The translations under genes were made by a program, and so were the position numbers. A DNA stretch of 64,000 nt, from positions 1,798,001-1,862,000 of the forward strand of contig NZ_AP025017.1 of assembly GCF_019974135.1 (NCBI RefSeq), given 5' to 3'. A model generated the notes under the pieces. The model was not told the DNA's origin. It saw nothing but the letters and a program-made list of their open reading frames with translations, and searched no databases. Every line of letters starts with the position of its first letter. Positions within the stretch are counted from its first letter, which is position 1. Source of the DNA: Actinomyces capricornis. Its GTDB lineage: Bacteria; Actinomycetota; Actinomycetes; Actinomycetales; Actinomycetaceae. Below are positions 19,641 through 29,908 of the stretch, piece by piece.

Positions 19641-20735
19641 TCACTCGCGCGGCGCGCGGCGGCCCGGCGGCTGTGCGGGGGAGTGCGGGGCCTGCTCGCG
19701 GCTCGGCGCCTGCACGCCCCGGGCCACGCCGACGTCGCGCAGCCAGCGCCCACCCTCGAGCAGGAGGGTGAGGACGATCAGCAACCCGACCACGAGCAGG
19801 ACCCAGGGCGGGTAGTCCTGCCCCCGGGCGAAGAAGTACAGGTAGGGGGCGATGAAGGTGATCAGCGTGATGACCAGGCCGAGCATGCGGATGCGCAGGC
19901 GCTTGCCCGCCACCATGGCGATGATGCCCCAGGTGTAGGGCACGGCGGTGACGATATCGATGGTCCACAGTACCCAGGGGTTGCCGTGGAAGCCCGGGGC
20001 CAGGGCCGCGGGCAGGGCCCGCAGGGAGGAGTAGATGAAGACCGTGGCATAGGCCAGGAAGCGGGGGTTGTGCAGCAGTCGGGTGATGCTGGAGCGGGGC
20101 AGCAGCCTGACCCGGGCGGTCCTGAGCGCCTCCAGGGTGTGCCGTGAGACGCGCAGCGGGTCGGTGCCCTCCAGGACGGTGCGCAGGTAGGTGACGTGCT
20201 CGGGGCCCGCCTTGGCCCACCGGTCCAGTAGGGCGCGGGGGCTGAGGGCCACCACGCAGGCTGTCCCGTCATGGGGGGCCGCGCCGCCGGCGCCGCACGC
20301 GCCGCGCGGGTCCCCGGCCTGTGGGATCTGGGGGGCGCTCGCGGCCCCGGCCTGGTCGGACAGGGCATTGGCCAGGTGCACGAGGTCCTCGCCCAGCAGC
20401 TCCCGCAGCGCCTCGACCTGTGCGGGGGTGGCCTCGCACAGCCACAGCCTCTGCCCGTGCTCGACGGCGTGGCTCAGGGCGTGCCCCAGAGCCCAGCCGT
20501 GCTCGTCGGGGCTGAAGAACTCCGAGGGATCGCTCAGGCTCGCCAGCTCGGGAACCTCGGCGACGTTGAAGCAGGTGAGGTCCCCTACGCGGTCGACCTC
20601 CGCCACCCGCCGCAGCGTCTCGGCCTCCAGGGCATGGCGCTGGACGATCGGCAGCTCCACCACGGAGCGCAGGGTGATGAGCTCGGCCATGGTGGAGGGC
20701 AGGGCGGAGCGGCGAGAGGGAGCGTGTAGGAGCAT
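19641..20735 (-). CDS. Uncharacterised protein with C-terminal membrane domain
   Basis: 364 aa. The N-terminal 210 residues or so are soluble and Leu/Glu/Ala-rich, with a Gly/Ala linker around residues 145-165. The last 150 residues hold four or five hydrophobic helices (ATVFIYSSLRALPAAL, VLWTIDIVTAVPYTWGIIAMVAG, MLGLVITLITFIAPYLYFFA, PPWVLLVVGLLIVLTLLLEGG) and a Pro/Arg tail. The ATG at 20735 is chosen because TATCAT (20743-20748) ends 7 bases before it. Convergent with the phosphatidyltransferase gene, divergent from gdhA. Family not recognised. Confidence 0.75.
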   Translation of the reverse strand: MLLHAPSRRSALPSTMAELITLRSVVELPIVQRHALEAETLRRVAEVDRVGDLTCFNVAEVPELASLSDPSEFFSPDEHGWALGHALSHAVEHGQRLWLCEATPAQVEALRELLGEDLVHLANALSDQAGAASAPQIPQAGDPRGACGAGGAAPHDGTACVVALSPRALLDRWAKAGPEHVTYLRTVLEGTDPLRVSRHTLEALRTARVRLLPRSSITRLLHNPRFLAYATVFIYSSLRALPAALAPGFHGNPWVLWTIDIVTAVPYTWGIIAMVAGKRLRIRMLGLVITLITFIAPYLYFFARGQDYPPWVLLVVGLLIVLTLLLEGGRWLRDVGVARGVQAPSREQAPHSPAQPPGRRAPRE

Positions 20736-20742
20736 CGTGCTG

Positions 20743-20748
20743 ATGATA
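20743..20748 (-). promoter_or_regulatory. -10 hexamer of the 364-aa membrane gene (leaderless start)
   Basis: On the minus strand TATCAT is followed by 7 bases and then the ATG at 20735; there is no Shine-Dalgarno. Confidence 0.5.
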
Positions 20749-22387
<1,639 letters not shown>

Positions 22388-22461
22388 GCCGCCGGCGCCC
22401 CGGCGCCCGGGGCCGGCCGCTGTACCGAGAACGGCGCTGAGGATCCCCTGGAAGTGCTGAT

Positions 22462-22492
22462 GCCGCCCGTCCCGCGACAAGGGGCGGGCGGC
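22462..22492 (+). terminator. Stem-loop after gdhA
   Basis: Near-perfect 12-bp arms (22462-22473 with 22481-22492, one mismatch) and a 7-nt loop, 74 bp after the gdhA stop. Confidence 0.65.
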
Positions 22493-22642
22493 GTCGTCGA
22501 TGCTGCGGCAGGCCGATGCGGCCTGAGGTGCGATCTATGAGATCCGCCAAGAATCTGGAGGGATCTCTGTCAATCCCGCGCGGAGGGGCGGCGACCGGCG
22601 TACTGTGTAACCGTTCCGTAATCCCGCCCTTCGAGGACTCTG

Positions 22643-25024
22643 ATGAGAACACGCCCCCTCGCCAAGGCCGCCGCCGCTCTGAGCGCCCTCGCTCTTGCCG
22701 CCGCCGCGCCCATCGCCGCTGCTGACGAGGACAAGCCCGCGCCCCCCGCACAGGGCGGCGAGGCGGTCACCATTGACCTGCTCGGCATCACCGACCTCCA
22801 CGGTCACATCTCCCGCACCACCCAGACGGACAAGGCCACCGGCCAGGTCACCGTGGCCGACCCCGGCGCGGTGACACTGGCCTGCGAGGTCTCCGCCGCC
22901 CGTGCCAGCAACCCCCATACCCTGTTCGTCTCCGCGGGGGACTCGGTGGGCGGATCGGCCTACGTCTCCTCGGCCCTGGAGGACCGACCCACCATCGATG
23001 TGCTCAACGCGATGAAGCTGGACGTCTCGGCCCTGGGCAACCACGAGCTCGACAAGGGCCTGCCCGACCTCGAGGGACGCATCCTGGGCGCCACCGACGC
23101 CCCGATCCTGGCCGCCAATGTCACCGGCTCGGCGCCCCTGAGTGCCGAGGGGGCGGGCAACGGTGTGTTCATCAAGGAGACCGGAGGGGTGCGTGTGGCC
23201 TTCGTCGGGGCGGTCACCGATGAGCTGCCCGCCCTGGTCCCGCCCTCGGCCCTGGCCTCCCTGACCCTGAGCCCGGCGGTCCAGACCGCCAACACCAAGG
23301 CCAGTGAGCTCAAGGACGGAGATGCCGCCAATGGTGAGGCCGACGTCGTCGTGGTCCTGTCCCACGAGGACGCCGCGCTGACGGCCGGCTCCTTCAACAA
23401 GAGCGTCGACGCCGTCTTCGCCGGGCACAGCCACGTGCCCTTCGCCCAGACGGTCACCGGCGCCGAGGGCAACCAGATCGCCGTGGTCCAGGCCGACCAC
23501 TACGGCTGGGCCCTGGGGCGCATCTCCCTGAGCTACGACCCCGCCACCAAGCGCACCAGCGTGGTGACCGCGGAGAACAAGGACCTCAAGACCTCGGGCT
23601 GCACCACCGACGCCTACGGCGTGGCCGGGATCGTCTCCAAGGCCGAGACCGACTCCTCGACCCAGGGAGCCAAGCCCCTGGCCAGGATCGGCTCGGACTT
23701 CCTGCGCGGATCGGACGGCAACGGGCCCGGCGGGCACCGCGGCACGGAGTCCACCGCCTCCAATGTCATCGCCGAGTCCTTCCGCCACTGGCTGGCCACC
23801 AGCATCCAGCCCACGGACTCCACCTACTACGTGGGCCTGATGAACGCCGGGGGAGTGCGGGCCGACTACCTCTACGCCTCCAGCGACGCCAAGGAGGGGG
23901 ACGGGGTGCTGACCTCCGGGGAGGCCTACACGGTCCAGCCCTTCGGCAATGAGATGGCCTACACCACCCTCACCGGCGCCGAGCTCAAGGCCCTCCTGGC
24001 CCAGCAGTGGCAGCCCGGGGCGAGCCGCTCGGTACTGACCCTGGGCCTGTCCAGCAATGTCGGCGTGGTGCTGGACGCCTCGGCCGAGGCCGAGCTGGCC
24101 GCCATCCAGGCCGACCTGGCGGCCTCGGGTGCCGATGCCTCCACCCGCGCTGAGGACATCAAGGCCGCCCGCGCCAAGGTGGTGCGCGAGATCGTCGTCG
24201 ACGGCCATCCCCTGAGCGACACCGACACGGTGGTCGTGGCCTCCAACTCCTTCGTCATGGAGGGCGGGGACGGCTACGACGCCCTGGCCGACCACGAGGA
24301 GGTCAACACCGGGATCCTGGACCGGGACGTCACCTCGACCTACCTGGCCTCCTTCGGCGATCAGCCCATCTCGGCCGGCTACGACAAGCGCCAGGTCGGC
24401 ATGACCCTGACCGGTAAGAGCCGTGACACCGCCACCGTCTCCCTCGACGGCCTGGCCTACACCAACCCTGCCGAGCAGCAGGCGGGCGCCCAGCGGGTGC
24501 GGGTGATGAACGGGACCACCGAGATCGCCAGCCACGACATCGACCTGGCCGTGGATGCCACCGGGCCCACCACGGGCAAGGCCACCTTCGATGTCACGGT
24601 CCCGGCGGACGCCCCCACCGGTACCTGCCGCTCCAAGTCCGACCGGACCTGCCGCTACGTGACCCTGGAGACGGTTGACTCCCAGGGCAAGGTGCTCAAC
24701 ACCCTCTATGTGGAGACCGTCGTGGAGGAGCAGGCCTCGCCGGCTCCCAGCGACACGCCCACCGAGACCCAGCCCCCTGCTGCAAGCCAGCCGCCCGCTG
24801 AGCAGCCCCCGGCCGCCGATGCGCCGCCGGCCCCGGAGCAGCCTGCGGCCTCCACCGAGGCCGCCGCGCCAGCACAGGCCACCACTGCGGCGCCTCAGGC
24901 GGGCGCCCCGAGCGGCACAGGCTCCCTGGCTCGCACGGGTGCCTCGCCGGCCTGGGGGGCGCTGGCCCTCGCCCTGCTGGCAGGCGGTCTCCTGCTCGTG
25001 GCCCGTCGTCGCTCGGCCTCCTGA
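22643..25024 (+). CDS. Wall-anchored 5'-nucleotidase / 2',3'-cyclic phosphodiesterase family protein
   Basis: 793-aa exported enzyme. A Sec signal peptide (RTRPLAKAAAALSALALAAAAPIAAA) is followed by a calcineurin-like metallophosphatase domain (LLGITDLHGHI, VSAGDSVGGSAYV, ALGNHELDKG, VVVLSHEDA, AGHSHV; about residues 48-340) and the 5'-nucleotidase C-terminal domain (GLMNAGGVRADY, MEGGDGYDAL; about 370-590). An extra beta-like region, a Pro/Ala spacer, and a sorting signal LARTG follow, then a hydrophobic helix and RRRSAS tail. LAxTG is the class E sortase motif. Likely salvages extracellular nucleotides. GAGGA ribosome-binding site 5 bases before the ATG. Confidence 0.92.
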   Translation: MRTRPLAKAAAALSALALAAAAPIAAADEDKPAPPAQGGEAVTIDLLGITDLHGHISRTTQTDKATGQVTVADPGAVTLACEVSAARASNPHTLFVSAGDSVGGSAYVSSALEDRPTIDVLNAMKLDVSALGNHELDKGLPDLEGRILGATDAPILAANVTGSAPLSAEGAGNGVFIKETGGVRVAFVGAVTDELPALVPPSALASLTLSPAVQTANTKASELKDGDAANGEADVVVVLSHEDAALTAGSFNKSVDAVFAGHSHVPFAQTVTGAEGNQIAVVQADHYGWALGRISLSYDPATKRTSVVTAENKDLKTSGCTTDAYGVAGIVSKAETDSSTQGAKPLARIGSDFLRGSDGNGPGGHRGTESTASNVIAESFRHWLATSIQPTDSTYYVGLMNAGGVRADYLYASSDAKEGDGVLTSGEAYTVQPFGNEMAYTTLTGAELKALLAQQWQPGASRSVLTLGLSSNVGVVLDASAEAELAAIQADLAASGADASTRAEDIKAARAKVVREIVVDGHPLSDTDTVVVASNSFVMEGGDGYDALADHEEVNTGILDRDVTSTYLASFGDQPISAGYDKRQVGMTLTGKSRDTATVSLDGLAYTNPAEQQAGAQRVRVMNGTTEIASHDIDLAVDATGPTTGKATFDVTVPADAPTGTCRSKSDRTCRYVTLETVDSQGKVLNTLYVETVVEEQASPAPSDTPTETQPPAASQPPAEQPPAADAPPAPEQPAASTEAAAPAQATTAAPQAGAPSGTGSLARTGASPAWGALALALLAGGLLLVARRRSAS

Positions 25025-25073
25025 GGCCCGGCCTCCGCACGCCCGGGGGCCTGCCTCCAGGCGCCTCTGTGAT

Positions 25074-25116
25074 CACTCGACCGGCCCTCCCCGCATCGGG
25101 GAGGGCCGGTCGAGTG
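25074..25116 (+). terminator. Strong stem-loop after the 5'-nucleotidase
   Basis: Perfect 19-bp arms (25074-25092 with 25098-25116) around a 5-nt loop, 50 bp after the stop. It separates this gene from the fructose operon. Confidence 0.85.
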
Positions 25117-25186
25117 CTCTCCGGCGAGGAGTCCACGACGACGAGACGAGAGGATGTTTGATGGGTCACATCACCCTGGACATGAA

Positions 25187-25224
25187 TGTGTGAACAGACA
25201 TACCATCATGTCTGAACAGACATT
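25187..25224. promoter_or_regulatory. Tandem operators upstream of the fructose PTS operon
   Basis: Two near-identical sites, TGTGTGAACAGACATA (25187-25202) and TGTCTGAACAGACATT (25209-25224), start 22 bp apart, about two helical turns. The core TGTCTG-AA-CAGACA is a dyad. They lie 67-104 bp before the DeoR-type regulator gene, in a conspicuously AT-rich patch, and are probably its autoregulatory operators. A partial third copy (CTGTTCAATTCTGTCC) lies near 25230-25245. Confidence 0.65.
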
Positions 25225-25290
25225 TATCGCTGTTCAATTCTGTCCGATCAGGCATCCGATGCGGCCGATGATGACGTCAGGAGGCGAGCC

Positions 25291-26061
25291 ATGGCAGCGC
25301 AGCACAGGCAGGAGCAGATCCTCGACCAATTGCGCGCCCTGGGGCGGGTCCAGGTCAACGATCTCGCCGAGCACTTCGACGTCACCCCCGAGACCATCCG
25401 CCGCGACCTGACCGCCATGGACCGCAGCGGGGTCCTGCGCAAGGTGCACGGCGGAGCCGTCCCGGCCTCCTCCCTGGCGCTGCCCGAGACCGGCGTGTCC
25501 CACCGCGAGCAGCTCCACACCGCAGCCAAGCAGGCCATCGCCCAGGCCGTCCTGAGTCGCCTGGACCTGGCTGAGGGCGGCACCCTCCTGCTCGATGCCG
25601 GCACCACCACCGGCGCCCTGGCCCGTATCCTTCCCGGCGTCCCCGGCCTGACGGTCATCACCAACTCGGTCCTCATCGCCGCCCGCCTGGCCTCCCGCGG
25701 GGAGACGACCGTGCGCATCCTGGGCGGGCACGTCCGCGGCCTGACGCAGGCCGCCGTCGGCCCCGAGGCCCTGGAGGCCCTGGCCCTCCTGCGCGTGGAC
25801 GTGGCCGTCCTGGGGGCCAATGGCGTCAGCGCCCAGCACGGGCTGTCCACCCCGGATCCCGACGAGGCCACCGTCAAGCGCGCCATGGTGCGCGCCGCCC
25901 GCCGGGTGATCGCCCTGACCGACGCCTCCAAGATCGGCCAGGAGCACCTGGTCTCCTTCGCCCACCTCGACGACGTGGACCTGCTGGTCCTCGACGTCGA
26001 GCCGCCCCCTGACCTGACCGCCCAGCTCGCCACCACCGGAACAGAGGTCCTCGTCGCATGA
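25291..26061 (+). CDS. DeoR/GlpR-family transcriptional regulator of the fructose operon
   Basis: 256 aa. N-terminal winged helix-turn-helix of DeoR type (QEQILDQLRALGRVQVNDLAEHF, then VTPETIRRDLTAM, residues 8-50), followed by the DeoR sugar-phosphate sensor domain (LLDAGTTTGALARIL, VITNSVLIAARL, VAVLGANGVSAQHGL, ALTDASKIGQEHLVSF). First gene of an operon with fruK and fruA, so fructose-1-phosphate is the likely effector. AGGAGG (25279-25284) gives a clear start. Its stop overlaps fruK by 4 bases. Confidence 0.93.
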   Translation: MAAQHRQEQILDQLRALGRVQVNDLAEHFDVTPETIRRDLTAMDRSGVLRKVHGGAVPASSLALPETGVSHREQLHTAAKQAIAQAVLSRLDLAEGGTLLLDAGTTTGALARILPGVPGLTVITNSVLIAARLASRGETTVRILGGHVRGLTQAAVGPEALEALALLRVDVAVLGANGVSAQHGLSTPDPDEATVKRAMVRAARRVIALTDASKIGQEHLVSFAHLDDVDLLVLDVEPPPDLTAQLATTGTEVLVA

Positions 26062-27086
26062 TCCTCACGCTCACACCCAACCCGTCACTCGACCGCACCG
26101 TCACCCTGCCCGGTCCCCTCCAGCGCGGGGCCGTCAACCGCCTGGCCACCGTCACCGTGGAGCCCGGCGGCAAGGGCGTCAACGTCGCCCGCGTCCTGGC
26201 CAACTCCGGTCAGGCGGCCACCGCCCTCCTGCCAGTGGCCGCCCACGACCCCCTCCTGGCCGCCATCGAGGCCCTTGGCATGGACCGGCTCACGGCCCTG
26301 CCCGTCCAGGTCTCCGGGGCCGCCCGCATCAACACCGCCGTCACCGAGCCCGACGGCACCACCACCAAGCTCAACGAGCCCGGGGCGGGCCTGAGCGGGC
26401 AGGAGGTCAGCGCCGTCGAGCAGGAGCTGCTCGCAGCACTGGGCGCGGCCGCCGACTCAACAGCCCCTGCCGGAGCCCCTGTGGAGCGGGCCGAGGAGGG
26501 TCGTGACTGGGCCATCCTCTCCGGCTCCCTGCCCCCCGGCGCCCCGGACGACTGGTACGCCCGGCTCGTCACCCTCCTGCGCCAGGCCATCCCGGGCCTG
26601 CGCATCGCCGTGGACACCTCCGATGCGCCCCTGGCCGCCCTGGCCTCCGCCCTGCCCGAATCCGCCCCGGACCTCATCAAGCCCAACGGCGAGGAGCTCG
26701 CCCAACTGGCCGGGGTGGGGGCCACCGACCTGGAGGAGGGAGCCATCAACGGCGACCTGGAGCCGGTGGCCGCCGCCGCCCGCGCCCTGGTGGACCTGGG
26801 CATCGGCGCCGTCATGGCCACCCTGGGGCCCGCCGGGGCCGTCCTGGTCACGGCCCGGGGCGCCTGGCACGCCACCGCCCCCGAGGTCGCGGTGGTCTCC
26901 ACCGTCGGGGCGGGGGACTCCTCCGTGGCCGGCTACGTCCTGGCCGAGGTGCGCGGGGGCGAGGAGGCCGAGCGCCTGGCCACGGCCATGGCCTACGGCT
27001 CCGCAGCCGCCTCACTGCCGGGAACCACCCTGCCCACCCCCGCCGATCTGCCCGCCCAGCCCGCCGTCGTCGTCCAGCTCGCCTGA
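26058..27086 (+). CDS. fruK: 1-Phosphofructokinase
   Basis: Phosphorylates the fructose-1-phosphate delivered by FruA to fructose-1,6-bisphosphate. 342 aa, PfkB/ribokinase fold. It begins MILTLTPNPSLDRTV; the PfkB first signature appears as GGKGVNVARVLANSG (about residues 37-51), and the catalytic second signature as STVGAGDSSVAGYV with the catalytic Asp (about 283). ILSGSLPPGAPDDWY and LIKPNGEELAQL are also conserved. The ATGA overlap with the regulator indicates coupled translation. An insert around residues 135-148 slightly lengthens it. Confidence 0.96.
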   Translation: MILTLTPNPSLDRTVTLPGPLQRGAVNRLATVTVEPGGKGVNVARVLANSGQAATALLPVAAHDPLLAAIEALGMDRLTALPVQVSGAARINTAVTEPDGTTTKLNEPGAGLSGQEVSAVEQELLAALGAAADSTAPAGAPVERAEEGRDWAILSGSLPPGAPDDWYARLVTLLRQAIPGLRIAVDTSDAPLAALASALPESAPDLIKPNGEELAQLAGVGATDLEEGAINGDLEPVAAAARALVDLGIGAVMATLGPAGAVLVTARGAWHATAPEVAVVSTVGAGDSSVAGYVLAEVRGGEEAERLATAMAYGSAAASLPGTTLPTPADLPAQPAVVVQLA

Positions 27087-27217
27087 GCCGGGCGGACCGC
27101 CGCTCCCGACGGCGCCCGCCTCCGGCCGGGCCGCCGCCGACCTCGTCCACCCTCCAACCCGCGACCACCACTCCGCCTCGTGCCCGCGAGGCGGCCCTCG
27201 GACAACAAGGAAGCCCC

Positions 27218-29287
27218 ATGACCGAGAACACGCCATTGATCATCCCCGATCTGGTCGTCCTGGACGCCCAGGCCGGGCCGAGTAAGGAAGACGTCATCGA
27301 GTTCCTGGCCGCCACCGTGGCGCGCGCAGGCCGAGCCGGCTCCCCCGACGGGCTGGCGGCCGACGCCAAGGCGCGCGAGGCCACCGCTCCCACCGGCATC
27401 CCCGGCGGGATCGCCATCCCCCACTGCCGCAGCCCCCACGTGCTGGCCCCCAGCCTGGGCTTCGCGCGACTGGCTGAGCCGGTGGACTTCGGGGCGGCCG
27501 ACGAGCAGGCCGCCGACCTCGTCTTCATGATCGCCGCCCCCGACGGCGCCGACGACGTCCACCTCCAACTGCTGGCCAAGCTCGCCCGCGGCCTCATGCA
27601 GGACGAGTTCACCGGGGCGCTGCGGCAGGCCAGCAGCCCCGAGGAGGTGGCCCGTATCGTCACCGGCCAGGTCCAGCCCGAGCTGCTCGACGGCGGGGAT
27701 GAGCCGGCCTCGTCGGCTGGCGAGGAGGCACCCGCCGCGGCAGCAGGTGCTGGCGCCGCGGCAGCCGGGGGCGCCGCCTCCGGTGGGGATGTGGTCATCG
27801 TCGGGGTCTCCTCCTGCCCCACCGGCATCGCCCACACCTTCATGGCGGCCGAGGCCCTGGAGCAGGCGGGCAAGGACCGGGGCATCACCGTGGCCATCGA
27901 GGGCCAGGGCTCGGGCAGGATCGACGCCCTGGACCCCGCACTCGTGGCGCGGGCCGACGCCGTCATCTTCGCCCACGACCTGCCAGTCAAGGGCCGGGAG
28001 CGCTTCGCCGGCAAGCCGGTCATCGACGTCGGGGTCAAGGCCGCCGTCAATGACGCGGGGGGCCTGGTGGACCGGGCCCTGGCCGCCATCGACGACCCCG
28101 CGGCCGCCCGGGTGCCTGCGGGAGAGGCCCAGGCCGAGGGGGGCTCGGAGGATGAGGAGGAGTCGGTGCACTGGGCCCGCCGCCTCCAGCGGGCGGTCAT
28201 GACCGGCGTGTCCTACATGATCCCCTTCGTGGCCGCGGGCGGTCTGCTCATCGCCCTGGGCTTCCTCTTCGGCGGCTACGACATCGCCCTGACCCCCGAG
28301 GGCGCCGACAGGCCCGTGGCTGAGGCCGTGGCGCACGACTACACCCTGTGGAACCTGCCGGGGACGGTCGCCGGTGCGGCGCACTCCAGCGGGCTGATGC
28401 TCTACCTCGGATCGGTGTTCCTGGTACTGGGGCAGGCGGCCATGGGCTTCCTGGTCCCCGCCCTGGCCGGCTACATCGCCTTCGGCCTGGCCGGCCGCCC
28501 CGGTATCGCTCCCGGCTTCGCCATGGGCGCGGTAGCCCTCTCGGTGGACTCCGGCTTCATCGGAGGCCTGGTGGGAGGCATCCTCGCCGGCTATGTCGCG
28601 GCCTGGCTCACCGGTCTCAATGTGCCGCGATGGCTGCGGGGCCTCATGCCCGTGGTCGTCATCCCGCTGGGGACCACCCTGGCGGTGGGCTCGGTGATGT
28701 ACATGCTCCTGGGCAAGCCCCTGGCCTCCCTCATGGCCGGTCTGCAGAACGGCCTGACATCCATGTCCGAGGGCGGCTCCGCCGTGCTCCTGGGCGTCAT
28801 CCTGGGCCTCATGATGTGCTTCGACCTGGGCGGCCCGGTCAACAAGGCCGCCTACCTCTTCGCCACCGCCGGCCTGGCCGCCGCGACCACCGCCTCCTTC
28901 GAGGTCATGGCCGCTGTCATGGCTGCGGGCATGGTGCCGCCCCTGGCGGTCTCGGTGGCGACCTTCCTGCGGCCCGGCCTGTTCACCAAGGCCGAGGTGG
29001 AGAATGGGCGCAGCGCCTGGCTGCTGGGCCTGTCCTTCATCTCCGAGGGGGCCATCCCCTTCGCGGCGGCGGACCCGCTGCGCATCATCCCGGCGACCAT
29101 GGCGGGGGGCGCGGTGACCGGGGCGCTGTCCATGGCTCTGCACGTGGGCTCGCGCGCTCCGCACGGGGGCGTGTTCGTGGCCTTCGCCATCACCAACGTC
29201 CTGAGCTTCCTCCTGGCGATCCTCGCCGGCGTGGTGGTCACGGCGGCGCTGGTGGTCCTGCTCAAGCGCTACGCCCACAAGGCCTGA
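27218..29287 (+). CDS. fruA: PTS fructose transporter subunit IIABC
   Basis: 689-aa fused permease that imports fructose and phosphorylates it to fructose-1-phosphate. Domains in order: EIIA (residues about 5-150; phospho-His in IAIPHCRSPH near 68), an Ala/Gly linker, EIIB (about 190-290; phospho-Cys in GVSSCPTGIAHTFMAAEAL) and EIIC with 8-10 helices (about 320-685; MTGVSYMIPFVAAGGLLIALGF, SEGAIPFAAADPLRIIP). A 131-bp gap separates it from fruK. AAGGA ribosome-binding site. No HPr or EI gene is in the window. A long palindrome follows it. Confidence 0.97.
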   Translation: MTENTPLIIPDLVVLDAQAGPSKEDVIEFLAATVARAGRAGSPDGLAADAKAREATAPTGIPGGIAIPHCRSPHVLAPSLGFARLAEPVDFGAADEQAADLVFMIAAPDGADDVHLQLLAKLARGLMQDEFTGALRQASSPEEVARIVTGQVQPELLDGGDEPASSAGEEAPAAAAGAGAAAAGGAASGGDVVIVGVSSCPTGIAHTFMAAEALEQAGKDRGITVAIEGQGSGRIDALDPALVARADAVIFAHDLPVKGRERFAGKPVIDVGVKAAVNDAGGLVDRALAAIDDPAAARVPAGEAQAEGGSEDEEESVHWARRLQRAVMTGVSYMIPFVAAGGLLIALGFLFGGYDIALTPEGADRPVAEAVAHDYTLWNLPGTVAGAAHSSGLMLYLGSVFLVLGQAAMGFLVPALAGYIAFGLAGRPGIAPGFAMGAVALSVDSGFIGGLVGGILAGYVAAWLTGLNVPRWLRGLMPVVVIPLGTTLAVGSVMYMLLGKPLASLMAGLQNGLTSMSEGGSAVLLGVILGLMMCFDLGGPVNKAAYLFATAGLAAATTASFEVMAAVMAAGMVPPLAVSVATFLRPGLFTKAEVENGRSAWLLGLSFISEGAIPFAAADPLRIIPATMAGGAVTGALSMALHVGSRAPHGGVFVAFAITNVLSFLLAILAGVVVTAALVVLLKRYAHKA

Positions 29288-29327
29288 GGCCGGCGGCGGG
29301 CGCCTCCTTCAGGAGGGGCGCCGCGCA

Positions 29328-29394
29328 GTATGCGAGTGCGGGGTACAGCATGCGAGTGCAGGGTCATCGCATGCTGTACCCCGCACTCGCATAC
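29328..29394. repeat. Long inverted repeat after fruA
   Basis: Perfect 25-bp arms, 29328-29352 with 29370-29394, around a 17-nt loop, 40 bp after the fruA stop. The left arm and loop also contain a direct repeat of ATGCGAGTGC (29330 and 29350), so the right arm could pair with either copy. No T-run. It may be a terminator of fruA or a palindromic mobile element. Confidence 0.8.
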
Positions 29395-29442
29395 CAGATG
29401 CCGCGGCGTGAATCCAGGCCGGTTGCGTGCTGGCGGGCGGCG

Positions 29443-29448
29443 TAGGCT
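29443..29448 (+). promoter_or_regulatory. -10 hexamer of the SCP2-like gene (leaderless start)
   Basis: TAGGCT, identical to the purD hexamer, ends 6 bases before the ATG at 29455. Confidence 0.55.
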
Positions 29449-29454
29449 TGCGCC

Positions 29455-29859
29455 ATGTCTCCTCGACGGCGCATCGATCCGGATGCTGGTGCTCAGGCGG
29501 TGCGCCGATGGGCGCGCCAGGCGCAGGACCCTGGGGGCCGGGAGGCCGGCCCGGCCGATCGCGCGCAACTGCGGCGCACCACCGCGACGGCGGTGCGCTA
29601 CACCCTGGAGGAGCTGGCGGCCTGCGCCCCGGGCCGCGCCGTCGAGGTACGGGTGCCGCCCTTCGCCGCCGCTCAGGCGGTTGCCGGGGCCGTCCACCGC
29701 CGAGGCACCCCGCCCAGCGTCGTGGAGACGGACTCCGAGACCTGGCTGGCCCTGGCCACCGGAGCCCTGGCCTGGGACGAGGCCCTGGCCAGCGGAGCCC
29801 TGCGGGCCTCGGGAGAGCGCTGCGACCTGTCGGCCTACCTGCCGCTGGTGCGCGCCTGA
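29455..29859 (+). CDS. Sterol-carrier-like (SCP2) small protein
   Basis: 134-aa soluble protein. It resembles the short actinobacterial sterol carrier family proteins: an N-terminal helical part (DRAQLRRTTATAVRYTLEELA), the segment GRAVEVRVPPFAAAQAV and the SCP2-like VVETDSETWLALATGALAWDEALASGALRASGERC (about residues 88-125). The family binds hydrophobic ligands; the ligand here is unknown. Leaderless-type start. It lies in front of the RNB nuclease in the same direction, about 50 bp apart, but that gene has its own -10. Confidence 0.8.
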   Translation: MSPRRRIDPDAGAQAVRRWARQAQDPGGREAGPADRAQLRRTTATAVRYTLEELAACAPGRAVEVRVPPFAAAQAVAGAVHRRGTPPSVVETDSETWLALATGALAWDEALASGALRASGERCDLSAYLPLVRA

Positions 29860-29896
29860 GCCGCGCCCCGGTCCTGCACCGGGCAGGGGCGGTGGG

Positions 29897-29902
29897 TAGA
29901 TT
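29897..29902 (+). promoter_or_regulatory. -10 hexamer of the RNB nuclease gene (leaderless start)
   Basis: TAGATT ends 6 bases before the ATG at 29909; no ribosome-binding site. Confidence 0.55.
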
Positions 29903-29908
29903 CACCCC

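Noticed and set aside
25074..25116. Strong palindrome after the 5'-nucleotidase as a member of the dispersed families
   Set aside because: Short 5-nt loop and a unique GC-rich arm; it behaves like a conventional terminator.
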